A stretch of DNA of 64,000 nucleotides from Gammaproteobacteria bacterium (GTDB lineage Bacteria; Pseudomonadota; Gammaproteobacteria; Pseudomonadales; Moraxellaceae): assembly GCA_028868515.1 (NCBI GenBank), contig JAGWUI010000001.1, positions 1 to 64,000 on the forward strand. The letters are read 5' to 3'. Positions within the stretch are counted from its first letter, which is position 1. Each line of letters starts with the position of its first letter. The notes beneath the pieces are model-generated. The model worked only from the letters and a program-made list of their open reading frames with translations, did not search any database and was not told the origin of the DNA. This document shows positions 51,864 through 60,929 of this stretch, piece after piece. The position numbers and the translations under genes are program-made.

Positions 51864-52757
51864 TTATAAAGCTTTCACAACCTCAGCCAATGCCATTAAC
51901 TCAGTTTGTTGAGTGGTACTTTTTCGTGCCAATAGAGCTAAAGTTCTCACTGGTGGCTCAACTAAAGGCTGACAAGTCAGCATCGGATAACCTTGTAGGA
52001 AACCTGAATCTACAGCCATTTTAGGCATGAGCGTAAAACCTAATTTCGCTGAAACCATTTCCACTAAGGTGGGTAAACTCGTCGCTTCTAGATCACCTAA
52101 ATTAGCACGATCACCTAGACTACACACACTTAAAGCATGTTCGCGCAAACAGTGACCTTCTTCTAATAATAAAAGTTGATCGAGTGGAAGTTCGCTGACT
52201 TGTTGATTCGACTTTTTTGCAAGAGGATCGTCTTTATGACTGACCAATAATAATGGTTCAGTCTGTAATGAAACGACTTGTAGGTTCTCAGTTAAAAAAG
52301 GAAGTGCCAAGAGCACGATATCAAGATCGCCGTTTTCCAAATTTTGAACGAGTGTCTGGCTTTGTGCTTCATGAATTCTGACATTCAGCTTTGGATATTG
52401 CTGACGTACCGTATGCAAAAGCCTAGATAGAACAAAAGGCGCAATTGTAGGAATAACACCTAAATGTAAATCACCTGTCAAAGGTTCACCGATTTCACGA
52501 CTTAATTTAAGCAAATCTCCAGCATCAGCCAAAATAAGTCTTGCACGTTCAACAACTTGTGCACCTAGTGGAGTAAGACGAACAGTCTGACGACTACGCT
52601 CGACCAATGATCCACCCAAAACACGCTCAAGCTCAATAATCCCGCCTGACAAAGTCGATTGTGTGACAAATGATCGTTTTGCCGCTTCCGTAAAGTGTAG
52701 TGTTTCGGCAAGCGTGACCAGATAAGATAGTTGGCGTAATGAAGGTAAGGCGGACAT
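51864..52757 (-). CDS. oxyR: hydrogen peroxide-inducible LysR-type regulator OxyR
   Basis: A 297-residue LysR-family regulator. The N-terminal winged helix-turn-helix is LRQLSYLVTLAETLHFTEAAKRSFVTQSTLSGGIIELE. The peroxide-sensing cysteines are present at about residues 203 and 212 in LLLEEGHCLREHALSVC, with the same nine-residue spacing as the E. coli Cys199-Cys208 pair, so a disulfide switch is expected. It should activate peroxide-defence genes; none of the usual targets (katG, ahpC) is adjacent. It starts three bases from the stop of the upstream hydrolase gene on the same strand, so both are probably in one transcript. Confidence 0.93.
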   Translation of the reverse strand: MSALPSLRQLSYLVTLAETLHFTEAAKRSFVTQSTLSGGIIELERVLGGSLVERSRQTVRLTPLGAQVVERARLILADAGDLLKLSREIGEPLTGDLHLGVIPTIAPFVLSRLLHTVRQQYPKLNVRIHEAQSQTLVQNLENGDLDIVLLALPFLTENLQVVSLQTEPLLLVSHKDDPLAKKSNQQVSELPLDQLLLLEEGHCLREHALSVCSLGDRANLGDLEATSLPTLVEMVSAKLGFTLMPKMAVDSGFLQGYPMLTCQPLVEPPVRTLALLARKSTTQQTELMALAEVVKAL

Positions 52758-52759
52758 TT

Positions 52760-53701
52760 TTATGCCTTAGCTGCTTTTTTCATATTTTGGGTAAAAAGCT
52801 TCACTAAAAGTGGTGTGTAGGATTCAGGAATATCATGAGCCATGCCACTGATCAGATGGAAAGTAGAGCCTTTAATTGCTTTTGCAGCAGCACGACCATG
52901 AGCTGGTGGAAGTAAGCGATCTAAACTTCCATGTAATACGACAGTTGGCGCTGTAATTTTTGCATTCTCAGCAGTGAGTGAACCTGTGCTAAGTACGCCT
53001 AAATATTGACGCATCACGCCAGCAGGAGAGTAGCTACGACGGAACAATGTTCGTGCAAACTCTAATTGGCTTTCAACACTACTTTGATTTGGTGTACCAA
53101 TGGCATTAAATAGACGCAAAGAGTGTTTGAGCAAATCTTCTTCGTTTTGTGAAGCTGGACGCCCTGTGAGCGCATTAAATTGTTTTGGAAATGGCGGTGG
53201 TAGAAATGCGCGGTTATTACTTGTAAATAAAAGCCCAAGCGACGCGACTTTTTCTGGATAGCGAGCTGCAAGAATTTGAGAAATCATCCCACCCATTGAT
53301 GCGCCAATAACATGTGCTTTTTCAATGCCAAGAGCATCTAAAATGCCTTTCGTGTCATTTGCTAGATCATAGAGATTATAAAGCGCACCTTCGGTTTTTA
53401 AACCTAATGTAAAACGTGCCATAAGTTTGGCTTCGTTCATACGCGGTGATTTCACGCGCATCTTACTAGATAGACCGATATCTCGATTATCAAAACGAAT
53501 GACGCGATAACCTGCGTCGATTAAACCTTTACAAAACCAATCGCGCCAAAGCAACATTTGTGCGCCCAAGCCCATGACGAGCAAAACGACAGGTGCGTCT
53601 TCTTTACCACCGACTTCAACATGAAAATCTAACTCACCGACTTTAACAGTTGTTTGTTGCATAAAGTCAGCATAAGGAGAAGGCGTGAAAAGTGCGCTCA
53701 T
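52760..53701 (-). CDS. alpha/beta hydrolase
   Basis: A 313-residue alpha/beta-fold hydrolase. The oxyanion region is VMGLGAQMLLW, RFDNRDIGLS marks strand 4-5, the nucleophile Ser is in GASMGGMISQ (about residue 135), the acid is in HGSLDRLLPP and the His in ISGMAHDIPESY. The pattern resembles the TesB/haloperoxidase-like hydrolases common in Acinetobacter. No signal peptide. It lies directly upstream of oxyR with a gap of two bases; a redox-related role is possible but not shown. Confidence 0.87.
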   Translation of the reverse strand: MSALFTPSPYADFMQQTTVKVGELDFHVEVGGKEDAPVVLLVMGLGAQMLLWRDWFCKGLIDAGYRVIRFDNRDIGLSSKMRVKSPRMNEAKLMARFTLGLKTEGALYNLYDLANDTKGILDALGIEKAHVIGASMGGMISQILAARYPEKVASLGLLFTSNNRAFLPPPFPKQFNALTGRPASQNEEDLLKHSLRLFNAIGTPNQSSVESQLEFARTLFRRSYSPAGVMRQYLGVLSTGSLTAENAKITAPTVVLHGSLDRLLPPAHGRAAAKAIKGSTFHLISGMAHDIPESYTPLLVKLFTQNMKKAAKA

Positions 53702-53884
53702 AGAAAAATTCCAAGGGTCAGGATTTGAATCTAATATCGGCTAATCCGATTAAAAGCGGAGTGGTCAATGGTTTTAGACTAGCACAAACGATATGACAAT
53801 GTATATTGTCATAAATTCCATTTTAGGAGAAAAAAAGGTCAATGATAGGTACAGTCAAACGAAATATTACAGCTTTCAAATTTA

Positions 53885-54748
53885 TTATTTTAATAGTTGA
53901 CTCAATTTTTCTAATGATTCTGAATTTGCTGCATTTTTAATTGTGGATAAATCTAAAGCAATGCCGCCAAGTAATCGGTACAAGTCACCATATTCAGGTT
54001 TCCAATTCTGAAACGCATTCAATTGTGTTTCGACAGTTGATACATCTCCACGGGCAATCGGCCCTGTTAACGCTTGAGCTGTATCGAGTTCTATAATATT
54101 TTTAATCGTCCCATGAGCAATTGGATCAATGATTTGCAAGGCTTGCTCGCGTGTCAAACCCGCTTTGACGTAGCTTTGGATGCTGAGTTCAAGTAAAGCA
54201 GTCAGATAATTACTCGCTACAACACTGGCTGCATGGTAGAAGGTTTTATTACTACTTTGGATCTGTAAAGTTTGACCTCCAATTCTCTGAAAGGCTTGCT
54301 CTAAAATGACCAGCGCATCTACGTCACCTTCAGTGCCACAAAATGTTCCAATGAAATTAGTGATACATAAACTAGGATCAGCAAAACTTTTAATGGGATG
54401 AATGCTGGCGATTAGAGCTCCAGCGGTTTTTGCTTTTTCGAGTATTGAAGCGGGAAGTGCGCCACTACAATGAAAAACGATATTTCCTGCTTGAAGCACA
54501 TTTGATTCAACTAACAGTTCACAGCATTCTGCAATAGAAGAATCTGCTGTACCAATAAGAAAAATATCCGCAGGACGAAGTTCATTGAACGAGTGGATGG
54601 GATTACCTAGACCAATAAACTTGCAAGCGTTTTGTGCGCTATCGTACGAGCGATTGCAAACATCTTGAATTTGGAAAACGCCATGTTTAAACCAAAGATG
54701 CGCTAAGGTTTTTCCGACATTACCGCATCCAATGATGTTGAGTTTCAA
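53885..54748 (-). CDS. Rossmann-fold/DUF2520 protein
   Basis: The frame runs to 54790 but has no ATG. The TTG at 54748 makes the protein begin (M)KLNIIGCGNVGKTLAHLW, as usual for this family, with GGGAAA upstream; 287 residues. The N-terminal NAD(P)-binding fold (GCGNVG) is followed by DIFLIGTADSSIAECCELL and HCSGALPASIL, and residues about 140-285 form a helical DUF2520 domain (ASVVASNYLTALLELSIQSYVKAGLTREQALQIIDPI). Relatives are annotated as putative reductases without a known substrate. A TTG-only start is unusual. A family A repeat abuts its 5' end. Confidence 0.8.
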   Translation of the reverse strand: MKLNIIGCGNVGKTLAHLWFKHGVFQIQDVCNRSYDSAQNACKFIGLGNPIHSFNELRPADIFLIGTADSSIAECCELLVESNVLQAGNIVFHCSGALPASILEKAKTAGALIASIHPIKSFADPSLCITNFIGTFCGTEGDVDALVILEQAFQRIGGQTLQIQSSNKTFYHAASVVASNYLTALLELSIQSYVKAGLTREQALQIIDPIAHGTIKNIIELDTAQALTGPIARGDVSTVETQLNAFQNWKPEYGDLYRLLGGIALDLSTIKNAANSESLEKLSQLLK

Positions 54749-54792
54749 GGCAATTTTCCCACCATATTTCTTTGATTCGAAAAACAGCAATC

Positions 54793-54875
54793 AAGTTCAC
54801 TGAGCTTGTCATCGTTAACATCTCAACATGCTTTCTTTCAGATCCCGCACATTTCGACTGGCTCAATGAGCTAAG
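54793..54875. repeat. palindromic intergenic repeat, family A
   Basis: AAGTTCACTGAGCTTGTC (54793-54810) and CGCACATTTCGACTGGCTCA (from 54846) are inverted copies of the same unit, separated by about 35 bases. The orientation of the two halves is opposite to that at 44101. Confidence 0.65.
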
Positions 54876-54880
54876 TTAGC

Positions 54881-57124
54881 TCAAACTGGAAAGTGTCTAA
54901 TTTCCCACGCACGATGAATCTGATTACGTTTGAAATCAAAGCCAATGGTCAAATGAGTAATTTCTTTAATTTCAAACATTTCTGGCAGTAACTCATCTAG
55001 CTCAAACTTACGGAAGTTGTTTGAGAAGTAAAGCACACCATCACTTTGTAAACGATTCATGGCTCGTTTAATCAATGACATGTGATCGCGTTGAATGTCG
55101 AAAGTACCAAAAAATTTCTTTGAGTTTGAAAATGTTGGAGGATCGATAAAGATCAGATCATACATTTCACTGCCTTCTTTGAGCCACTCAAACACTTCGG
55201 TCGCAAAGAATTGATGTTGCTGATCAGGATGGTCAACCGTAAGACCATTGAGTGCAAAGTTATTTTTACCCCAATCGAGATAGGTATTAGATAAGTCCAC
55301 GCTGGTTGTGCTTGCAGCGCCGCCCAAAGCTGCATGAACGCTCGCTGTACAGGTATAAGCATACAAATTCAGGAAGTGTTTACCGCGTGCTTCTTGAGCG
55401 ATTTTTAGACGGATAGGGCGGTGGTCAAGGAATAATCCTGTGTCGAGATAATCGGTGAAATTGACATAAAGACGCGCGCGACCTTCCTGAACAATCGAAC
55501 GTTTGCCTGTATCACTTTTCTTTTCATATTGGTCATTGCCTTTTTGACGTGCGCGAGTTTTGATATAAACCTGCTCACGCGTCATCCCTAACACTTGGCG
55601 AATAGCTGCTAATGCAAGGTTAAAGCGCATTTTTGCTTTTTCTGGATCAATAGTCTTGGGTGGTGCATATTCTTGGACGTGAACCTGATCGCCGTAAAGA
55701 TCGATTGCCAAATTAAAATCAGGTAAATCCGCATCATAAATGCGTAAATTGGTCACGCCTTCACGAATCGCTTGTTTCTTGAAATTACTGATATTTTTGA
55801 TCAGGCGATTGATGAAATCTTTTGAACCTGCATTTTCTTCGGTAAATTCAATCGTCGGTGTTTGCCATGCTTGCAAGAATGACGGTTTGTTGGAAGTTGC
55901 AGCAATCTCACCGATGCGAATGTAAATCGGCAATTTACCATTCATCAAGCGGGTATTGCTGATGTGATTGAGTTGTAAGACATCCGCTTGCTCAATCTGT
56001 GAGGCAATGATGGCAGCATGTTGATTTGGTGCAAACTTTTGCAAGAGATAACCTAAACCTTGATACAGCGCACGATTGCTAACTTTATCACCCAAGCGTT
56101 CGCCATACGGAGGATTGGTAATCACTAACGCTTTATCTTCACGTTCGCGTAATTCAAAATCAGGCCAATCTGCGAGTGTACGTTCTTCAAGCTTAACAAA
56201 AGGTAGGCAACGCTCTAAACCTGCAGCAATGAGGTTGGTGCGCGTCGCTTTCACCGCTTCCCAGTCGGCATCAAATGCAAACACAATGAGTGGGTATTCA
56301 TCAGAATTGATCAGATGGTCTAATGCTGCTTCGAAGCGATCTTGGGCTTCAAGTTTGAGTTTTTGCCAAATTGAACCATCATGTCCAGACCAACCTGTAA
56401 AGCCAAAACGACGATTCAGACCAGGTGCACGATCTGTAGACATGAGCAATGCTTCAATCACAAATGTTCCAGAACCACACATTGGGTCAATCAATGTGTT
56501 GTATTTATTGGAATGCCAATTAGCCAGACGCAGAATGGCAGCAGCGAGGTTTTCTTTTAGAGGGGCATCAGTCATCGCATGACGATAACCACGGCGGTGC
56601 AAGCTATCGCCAGATAAATCTAGGCTAAATGTATGCTGACGAACTCCAGCCAGAACAGTTAGGGTAATTTCTGCGTTTTGCGTATCAATACTTGGACGAC
56701 GACCATGACTATCCATAAAGCTATCCACCACCGCGTCTTTGACGCGTAATGTGGCGAATTGGCTGTTCATTTTTACATCACGTTCAGATTGAATACGAAC
56801 AACGAAAGTGCTTTGTGGGCTAAAAACCAATGACCAGTCAAAATCACGTGCAGCTTCAAAAAGTTCTTCAGCGACATCGCGCACATCCTGACGTTCTACC
56901 TCAACCGTAAATAGTGGCAATAAGACACGCGAGGCAAGACGTGACCAGAGACAAATCCGATAAGCCGTCTCTAATGTGCCTTCAATAATGACACGCCCTT
57001 GCTGGAATGGTGGTTGGTGATCAACGACTGTTGCGCCGAGTTCTGTCACTTCTTCCGCAAGCAGCCGCTCCAAACCATCGGCGCAGGTAATGTGATAGAT
57101 ATTACGGCGGGCAAGAGCAGTCAT
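54881..57124 (-). CDS. rlmL: fused 23S rRNA (guanine-N2)/(guanine-N7) methyltransferase RlmKL
   Basis: A 747-residue bifunctional methyltransferase that in E. coli makes m2G2445 and m7G2069 in 23S rRNA. Residues about 45-165 form a THUMP domain. The first methyltransferase (about 170-400) has PMCGSGTFVIEALL for SAM binding and the catalytic motif NPPYGERLG. The second (about 500-747) has LNLYAYTCTASVHAALGGA and IFIDPPTFSNSKK. The length and fused order equal the gammaproteobacterial form. Two clusters of basic residues precede the second module (TRARQKGNDQYEKK). Monocistronic. Confidence 0.95.
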   Translation of the reverse strand: MTALARRNIYHITCADGLERLLAEEVTELGATVVDHQPPFQQGRVIIEGTLETAYRICLWSRLASRVLLPLFTVEVERQDVRDVAEELFEAARDFDWSLVFSPQSTFVVRIQSERDVKMNSQFATLRVKDAVVDSFMDSHGRRPSIDTQNAEITLTVLAGVRQHTFSLDLSGDSLHRRGYRHAMTDAPLKENLAAAILRLANWHSNKYNTLIDPMCGSGTFVIEALLMSTDRAPGLNRRFGFTGWSGHDGSIWQKLKLEAQDRFEAALDHLINSDEYPLIVFAFDADWEAVKATRTNLIAAGLERCLPFVKLEERTLADWPDFELREREDKALVITNPPYGERLGDKVSNRALYQGLGYLLQKFAPNQHAAIIASQIEQADVLQLNHISNTRLMNGKLPIYIRIGEIAATSNKPSFLQAWQTPTIEFTEENAGSKDFINRLIKNISNFKKQAIREGVTNLRIYDADLPDFNLAIDLYGDQVHVQEYAPPKTIDPEKAKMRFNLALAAIRQVLGMTREQVYIKTRARQKGNDQYEKKSDTGKRSIVQEGRARLYVNFTDYLDTGLFLDHRPIRLKIAQEARGKHFLNLYAYTCTASVHAALGGAASTTSVDLSNTYLDWGKNNFALNGLTVDHPDQQHQFFATEVFEWLKEGSEMYDLIFIDPPTFSNSKKFFGTFDIQRDHMSLIKRAMNRLQSDGVLYFSNNFRKFELDELLPEMFEIKEITHLTIGFDFKRNQIHRAWEIRHFPV

Positions 57125-57337
57125 CTGTGTTCCTAAAATAAAAAGCCAAAATAAAAACTAAAATACAAAAAAGACAAAGAACAAGGTGTGTAGTTTACCT
57201 GATTTTAAACTTATTCTTGAGGTAGAATGCTGCTTGATGCAAGTTAATACATCATTGTTAATCATGAAATGTTCACAATGCTGTGATGAGTTTTTGATGT
57301 GCTAATAAACTTATTGGATCAATTTAAGGATATCGAA

Positions 57338-57703
57338 ATGAATGATCTACAGAGTCAAACCACAGGTAAAGCCGTGATGCCAATTAAAAATTATGAACAA
57401 TTTTATCAGTTTTATTTGACCGAGCATTCTAATGCGACCAGTCGTCGTCTGCATTTTGCTGGAAGTACTTTGGGGTTGATTGGTCTCGGTTATGCCATCA
57501 AAAAAGGTAAAGTACGTTATGCGTTGATGGGTATTGCAGCGGGTTATGCTTGCGCTTGGACTGGGCATTTCATTTTTGAAAAAAATAAGCCTGCATCATT
57601 TAAACAGCCTATCTATAGCTTCATTTCAGACTTCCGTATGTTTAGCGATATTTTGCGTGGTCGTATTAGCTTGAAAGGCAAAAAGTTTGATCGGATTTCT
57701 TAA
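57338..57703 (+). CDS. DUF962 / Mpo1-like membrane protein
   Basis: The ATG at 57338 with AAGGA eight bases upstream gives 121 residues; the GTG at 57299 is rejected. The DUF962 motif EHSNATSRRLHFAGSTLG contains the conserved His and Asn, and GHFIFEKNKPASFKQPIYSFISDFRM is the second conserved block with the family's His. Yeast Mpo1 is an Fe-dependent dioxygenase acting on 2-hydroxy fatty acids. Whether bacterial members do the same is not established. Two short hydrophobic segments suggest membrane association. Confidence 0.85.
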   Translation: MNDLQSQTTGKAVMPIKNYEQFYQFYLTEHSNATSRRLHFAGSTLGLIGLGYAIKKGKVRYALMGIAAGYACAWTGHFIFEKNKPASFKQPIYSFISDFRMFSDILRGRISLKGKKFDRIS

Positions 57704-57726
57704 GGTTTAAGTCATATTAAGAACAA

Positions 57727-57802
57727 GGGTGGGTTTAGAACCCACCCCTACAAAATTCAATCACAGTTCAATTGTAGGGGCAGGTTCCAAACCTGTCCTG
57801 CC
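57727..57802. repeat. composite palindromic intergenic repeat, family B
   Basis: GGGTGGGTT-TAG-AACCCACCC (57727-57747) is followed by CAGGTT-CCA-AACCTG (57781-57795), and the outer CCCCTACAA and TTGTAGGGG also pair. It runs to within 20 bases of the thiE start and reads as an open frame that falsely extends thiE. Confidence 0.75.
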
Positions 57803-57821
57803 ACTATTCAAGAAGCCAACC

Positions 57822-58469
57822 GTGACCACACCATCACCATTACAAGGTCTCTATCTCATTACCAATGATGATGCACTATCCGATTTATTGCCTAAATTAG
57901 AAGTCGCATTTCAAACTGGCATAGCTTTATTGCAATATCGTCGCAAAAAAACACCAATACATTTGCAAGAACAAGAAGCTCAAGAAATTCAGCTGTTAAG
58001 CAATCATTACAAGGTTTCTTTAGTGATTAATGACAATCTTGATTTGGCTGAACGTTTACAATGCGGCGTGCATTTAGGGCAGGGTGATGGTTCGTTAGTT
58101 GAGGCTAGAGAACGTCTAGGTCGTAATGCCATTATTGGACGGACTTGTCACAACTCGCTTGAGTTGGCACTTAAAGCTCAAAAAGAAGGCGCAAGTTATC
58201 TTGCTTTCGGTGCGGTTTTTCCCTCTGCTACAAAGCCAAATGCACAGCAAGTATCTCTTGAAACACTTGCGAAAGCTAAAGCGATGTTTGAATTACCTAT
58301 TTGTGCGATTGGTGGTTTGACTGCTGAAAATATCGCTCCTGTTAAATCAGCAGGCGTAGATTTATATGCAGTCGTCAGTGATATTTTAGATTTACCAGTT
58401 TCACAGATTCAAAATCGCATTGCATTATGGAATCAGACGATTAACGCTCATAAATCATTTAACTTTTGA
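57822..58469 (+). CDS. thiE: thiamine-phosphate synthase
   Basis: Joins HMP-PP and thiazole phosphate to make thiamine phosphate. The upstream in-frame extension from 57729 translates a repeat, so the GTG at 57822 (MTTPSPLQGLYLITND) is taken as start; 215 residues, matching the usual 211-220. The TIM-barrel motifs are IALLQYRRKK (usual family motif has LR-K), LVINDNLDLAERL with the Mg-binding Asp, VHLGQGD, GRTCHNSLELALKA, GASYLAFGAVFPSATKPNA (FPT-TK variant) and CAIGGLTAENI. The ribosome-binding site is weak. It is not with other thi genes. Confidence 0.9.
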   Translation: MTTPSPLQGLYLITNDDALSDLLPKLEVAFQTGIALLQYRRKKTPIHLQEQEAQEIQLLSNHYKVSLVINDNLDLAERLQCGVHLGQGDGSLVEARERLGRNAIIGRTCHNSLELALKAQKEGASYLAFGAVFPSATKPNAQQVSLETLAKAKAMFELPICAIGGLTAENIAPVKSAGVDLYAVVSDILDLPVSQIQNRIALWNQTINAHKSFNF

Positions 58470-58566
58470 TGGCTTATTGAGTGAGTATTGAGTAAGTTAG
58501 CTATTGAGTCTTGAAGTTCAATAAATCGCGAGTTTAATCAAAGAACAATTAGGGCTAATTTCTGAT

Positions 58567-60696
58567 ATGAGCGCCTTTAACAAACGAGGTTTGATTTTTG
58601 CCTTTAACTGCTATCTCGCAGTGGTCATGGCGCTGTTTGTTGCTTATAGCCTTAATCTAACTAATCCTGTGTGGGCTGTGCTGACGGTTTTTATTACGAG
58701 TCAGCCGTTTGCAGGGGCGATTTGGTCTAAAGCGCTGTATCGTGTCATGGGCACGTTAATCGGTGCTGCTGCGGCATTAGTGATTATTCCAAATTTTGTA
58801 AATACTCCGATACTACTGGTCTGCGTTATTGCTAGTTGGGTTGGTTTTTGTCTCTATATCTCCTTACTAGATCGCACCCCACGCAGCTATATCATTATGC
58901 TCGCGGGATATACCGCAGCGCTCGTGGGATTGCCTGAAGTCGTTAATCCTTCAGGATTATTTGATAATGCTATTGCACGAGTCGAGGAAATTACAATTGG
59001 CGTGTTATGTGCTTCACTGACGCATAGTTTGATTTTTCCACTCAGTGTGGAAAGTGTCGTATTGGCGAAGATCAATAAAACACTTTCTGACGGAAAAAAC
59101 TGGTTAGTGTCTGCGCTAGAAGCTGAGCCTGAGATTGCGGCAAGGAGAGCAAGGCGGCGTATTGCACTGGATCTCACGGAACTGACGATTTTAGGCACTA
59201 ATTTTAAATTTGAAGTGATTGCATCACGTCAATATATCAATGCAATTCGCGCACTTGAAGAGCGTTTAATTCTTTTATTACCGATGATTTATGCAGTTGA
59301 AGATCGTCTTGAAGCATTGAGAAACTTTCAAGGTATTCCTGATGAGACGGATCAACTGGTCAAAACGATCAAGACTTGGGTTTTAGAGCACGATATTAAC
59401 AATATCGAGGTCAATAAAAACTTAATCGAACTCACGAAAGGTGTTGAGCAGCAGCAAATTACTGCGATGATGGATCGATGCAGAGCAATTGCAGTGACTC
59501 ATGCGGCTTCGACATCATGGCAAGATATTCTAGAGCTTAACCTTGTCACACGTTTAATTGATTTAATTCAATTATGGGCAGACTGTTTGGCTCTCTATTC
59601 AGTTGTTCTTGAACCGCATAAAAAACCAAGCCCGATTCTGAAAGCGATTGTGTCCATCAACCGAAATCGTCCGCTACATATCGATAAAGGACTTGCCGCT
59701 TACTCAGGATTTACGACGGTTGTTGCAACAATCGTTTGTGCTGCATTCGTTATGGCCACAGAGTGGACTCAAGGTGCATCAGCGGTCAGTTTAACTGCGG
59801 TGATGTGCTGTATTTTTGCGACCAGTGATAATCCAACGGTCATGCAGAAGAAAATGTTTATCGCAACGCTTATCGCGTTTCCTGTCTCATTACTCTATGT
59901 TTTTGGGATTTTTCCTGCGATCAATAGCTTTCCGATGTTGGCAGTGGTTTTATTTCCTTTAATTATGTTGATTGGTGTTTATTTAGCAAATCCACCAACG
60001 ATGTTCAGTGCGCTCAGTATTGGGATGATTGTGGTTCCTGGCATAGGCTTTACTTCTGTACCTCACACTGATTTTATCGCATTTTTTATGGGAAATTTGA
60101 TCGCGACGATTGGTGTTCTTATGGCACTTGTGGTGACTTTGCTGATTCGTGTGATCAGTACAGAAACCAGTATTCATCGTATTTTACGCGCTGGTTGGAA
60201 AGAGCTCTCAAATCATGCGATTGGTCCTTATCATCATTATCAAGTGACATGGGCGAGTGTGATGCTAGATCGGTTAGGTCTGCTTATTCCGCGTGTGGTG
60301 ACTGCGCCAGATTCAGAACAATCTAAAATTGATAAAGCCCTCCGAGGATTGCCGATAGGGTTTAATATTCTTGATTTGCGAGTCGCAAAGCGCGATATGC
60401 CACAATCGATTCAGGATAAAATCAATCAATTAATGCAGAAATTATCACGTTATTTTTTAAGCATGACTCATCATGGTTATCGTCAACCTAGAATAGAATT
60501 GCTTGAAGATATTGATGTCATTATTAATGATATTTTGCAAATCAGATCGCTTGCTGCGGCCGATCGTAGCTCGTTGTTTGCTGAAGATCCGCGTTTGCAT
60601 GGTCTTATTGCGAGTGTAGGTCTTAGACGAAATCTTTTTCCTCATGCGATGGCGTTTGAAGCTATCGCTTTTCCAGAAGGAAAATCTACATCATGA
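58567..60696 (+). CDS. FUSC-family efflux permease (AaeB-type)
   Basis: A 709-residue inner-membrane protein with two blocks of hydrophobic helices (about residues 10-165 and 375-535), each followed by a soluble helical region. This is the FUSC/AaeB arrangement. The first block holds NLTNPVWAVLTVFITSQPFAGAIWSKALYRVMGTLIGA, a hallmark of aromatic carboxylic acid exporters. In E. coli AaeB exports p-hydroxybenzoate together with AaeA. Here it heads a four-gene operon with DUF1656, HlyD and NodT genes, the last two supplying the periplasmic adaptor and outer-membrane channel. The substrate is inferred, not shown. The stop overlaps the next start (ATGA). Confidence 0.9.
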   Translation: MSAFNKRGLIFAFNCYLAVVMALFVAYSLNLTNPVWAVLTVFITSQPFAGAIWSKALYRVMGTLIGAAAALVIIPNFVNTPILLVCVIASWVGFCLYISLLDRTPRSYIIMLAGYTAALVGLPEVVNPSGLFDNAIARVEEITIGVLCASLTHSLIFPLSVESVVLAKINKTLSDGKNWLVSALEAEPEIAARRARRRIALDLTELTILGTNFKFEVIASRQYINAIRALEERLILLLPMIYAVEDRLEALRNFQGIPDETDQLVKTIKTWVLEHDINNIEVNKNLIELTKGVEQQQITAMMDRCRAIAVTHAASTSWQDILELNLVTRLIDLIQLWADCLALYSVVLEPHKKPSPILKAIVSINRNRPLHIDKGLAAYSGFTTVVATIVCAAFVMATEWTQGASAVSLTAVMCCIFATSDNPTVMQKKMFIATLIAFPVSLLYVFGIFPAINSFPMLAVVLFPLIMLIGVYLANPPTMFSALSIGMIVVPGIGFTSVPHTDFIAFFMGNLIATIGVLMALVVTLLIRVISTETSIHRILRAGWKELSNHAIGPYHHYQVTWASVMLDRLGLLIPRVVTAPDSEQSKIDKALRGLPIGFNILDLRVAKRDMPQSIQDKINQLMQKLSRYFLSMTHHGYRQPRIELLEDIDVIINDILQIRSLAAADRSSLFAEDPRLHGLIASVGLRRNLFPHAMAFEAIAFPEGKSTS

Positions 60697-60923
60697 TTGC
60701 TGAAGTAAATATTTTTGGCGTTTATATCAGTACAGGTCTATTTGCAGCAGCGATTGCTGGGCTGCTTCATATTATTGTTCGTCGAGTTTTACAATCAATA
60801 GGGTTTTACGGCTTTGTCGCCCATCAGAATCTTCTGGATGTATCTTTATTTATTATTCTCTGGGGTGTGATTACATTATCCATATCCACCTTTGCAGCAC
60901 CACTTTTCACGATGTTGAGTTGA
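60693..60923 (+). CDS. DUF1656 small membrane protein (AaeX-type)
   Basis: A 76-residue protein with two hydrophobic helices (TGLFAAAIAGLLHIIVRRVL and LFIILWGVITLSISTFAAPLF). The short N-terminus EVNIFGVYIS is typical of DUF1656. In E. coli the equivalent AaeX lies between regulator and efflux genes and its task is unknown. Here it overlaps the FUSC gene by four bases and precedes the HlyD gene by six, so it is clearly part of the efflux operon. Confidence 0.9.
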   Translation: MIAEVNIFGVYISTGLFAAAIAGLLHIIVRRVLQSIGFYGFVAHQNLLDVSLFIILWGVITLSISTFAAPLFTMLS

Positions 60924-60929
60924 TCATCC

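Noticed and set aside
57729-57821. N-terminal extension of ThiE
   Set aside because: The extra residues come from translating a palindromic intergenic repeat, and ThiE proteins normally start near the GTG at 57822.
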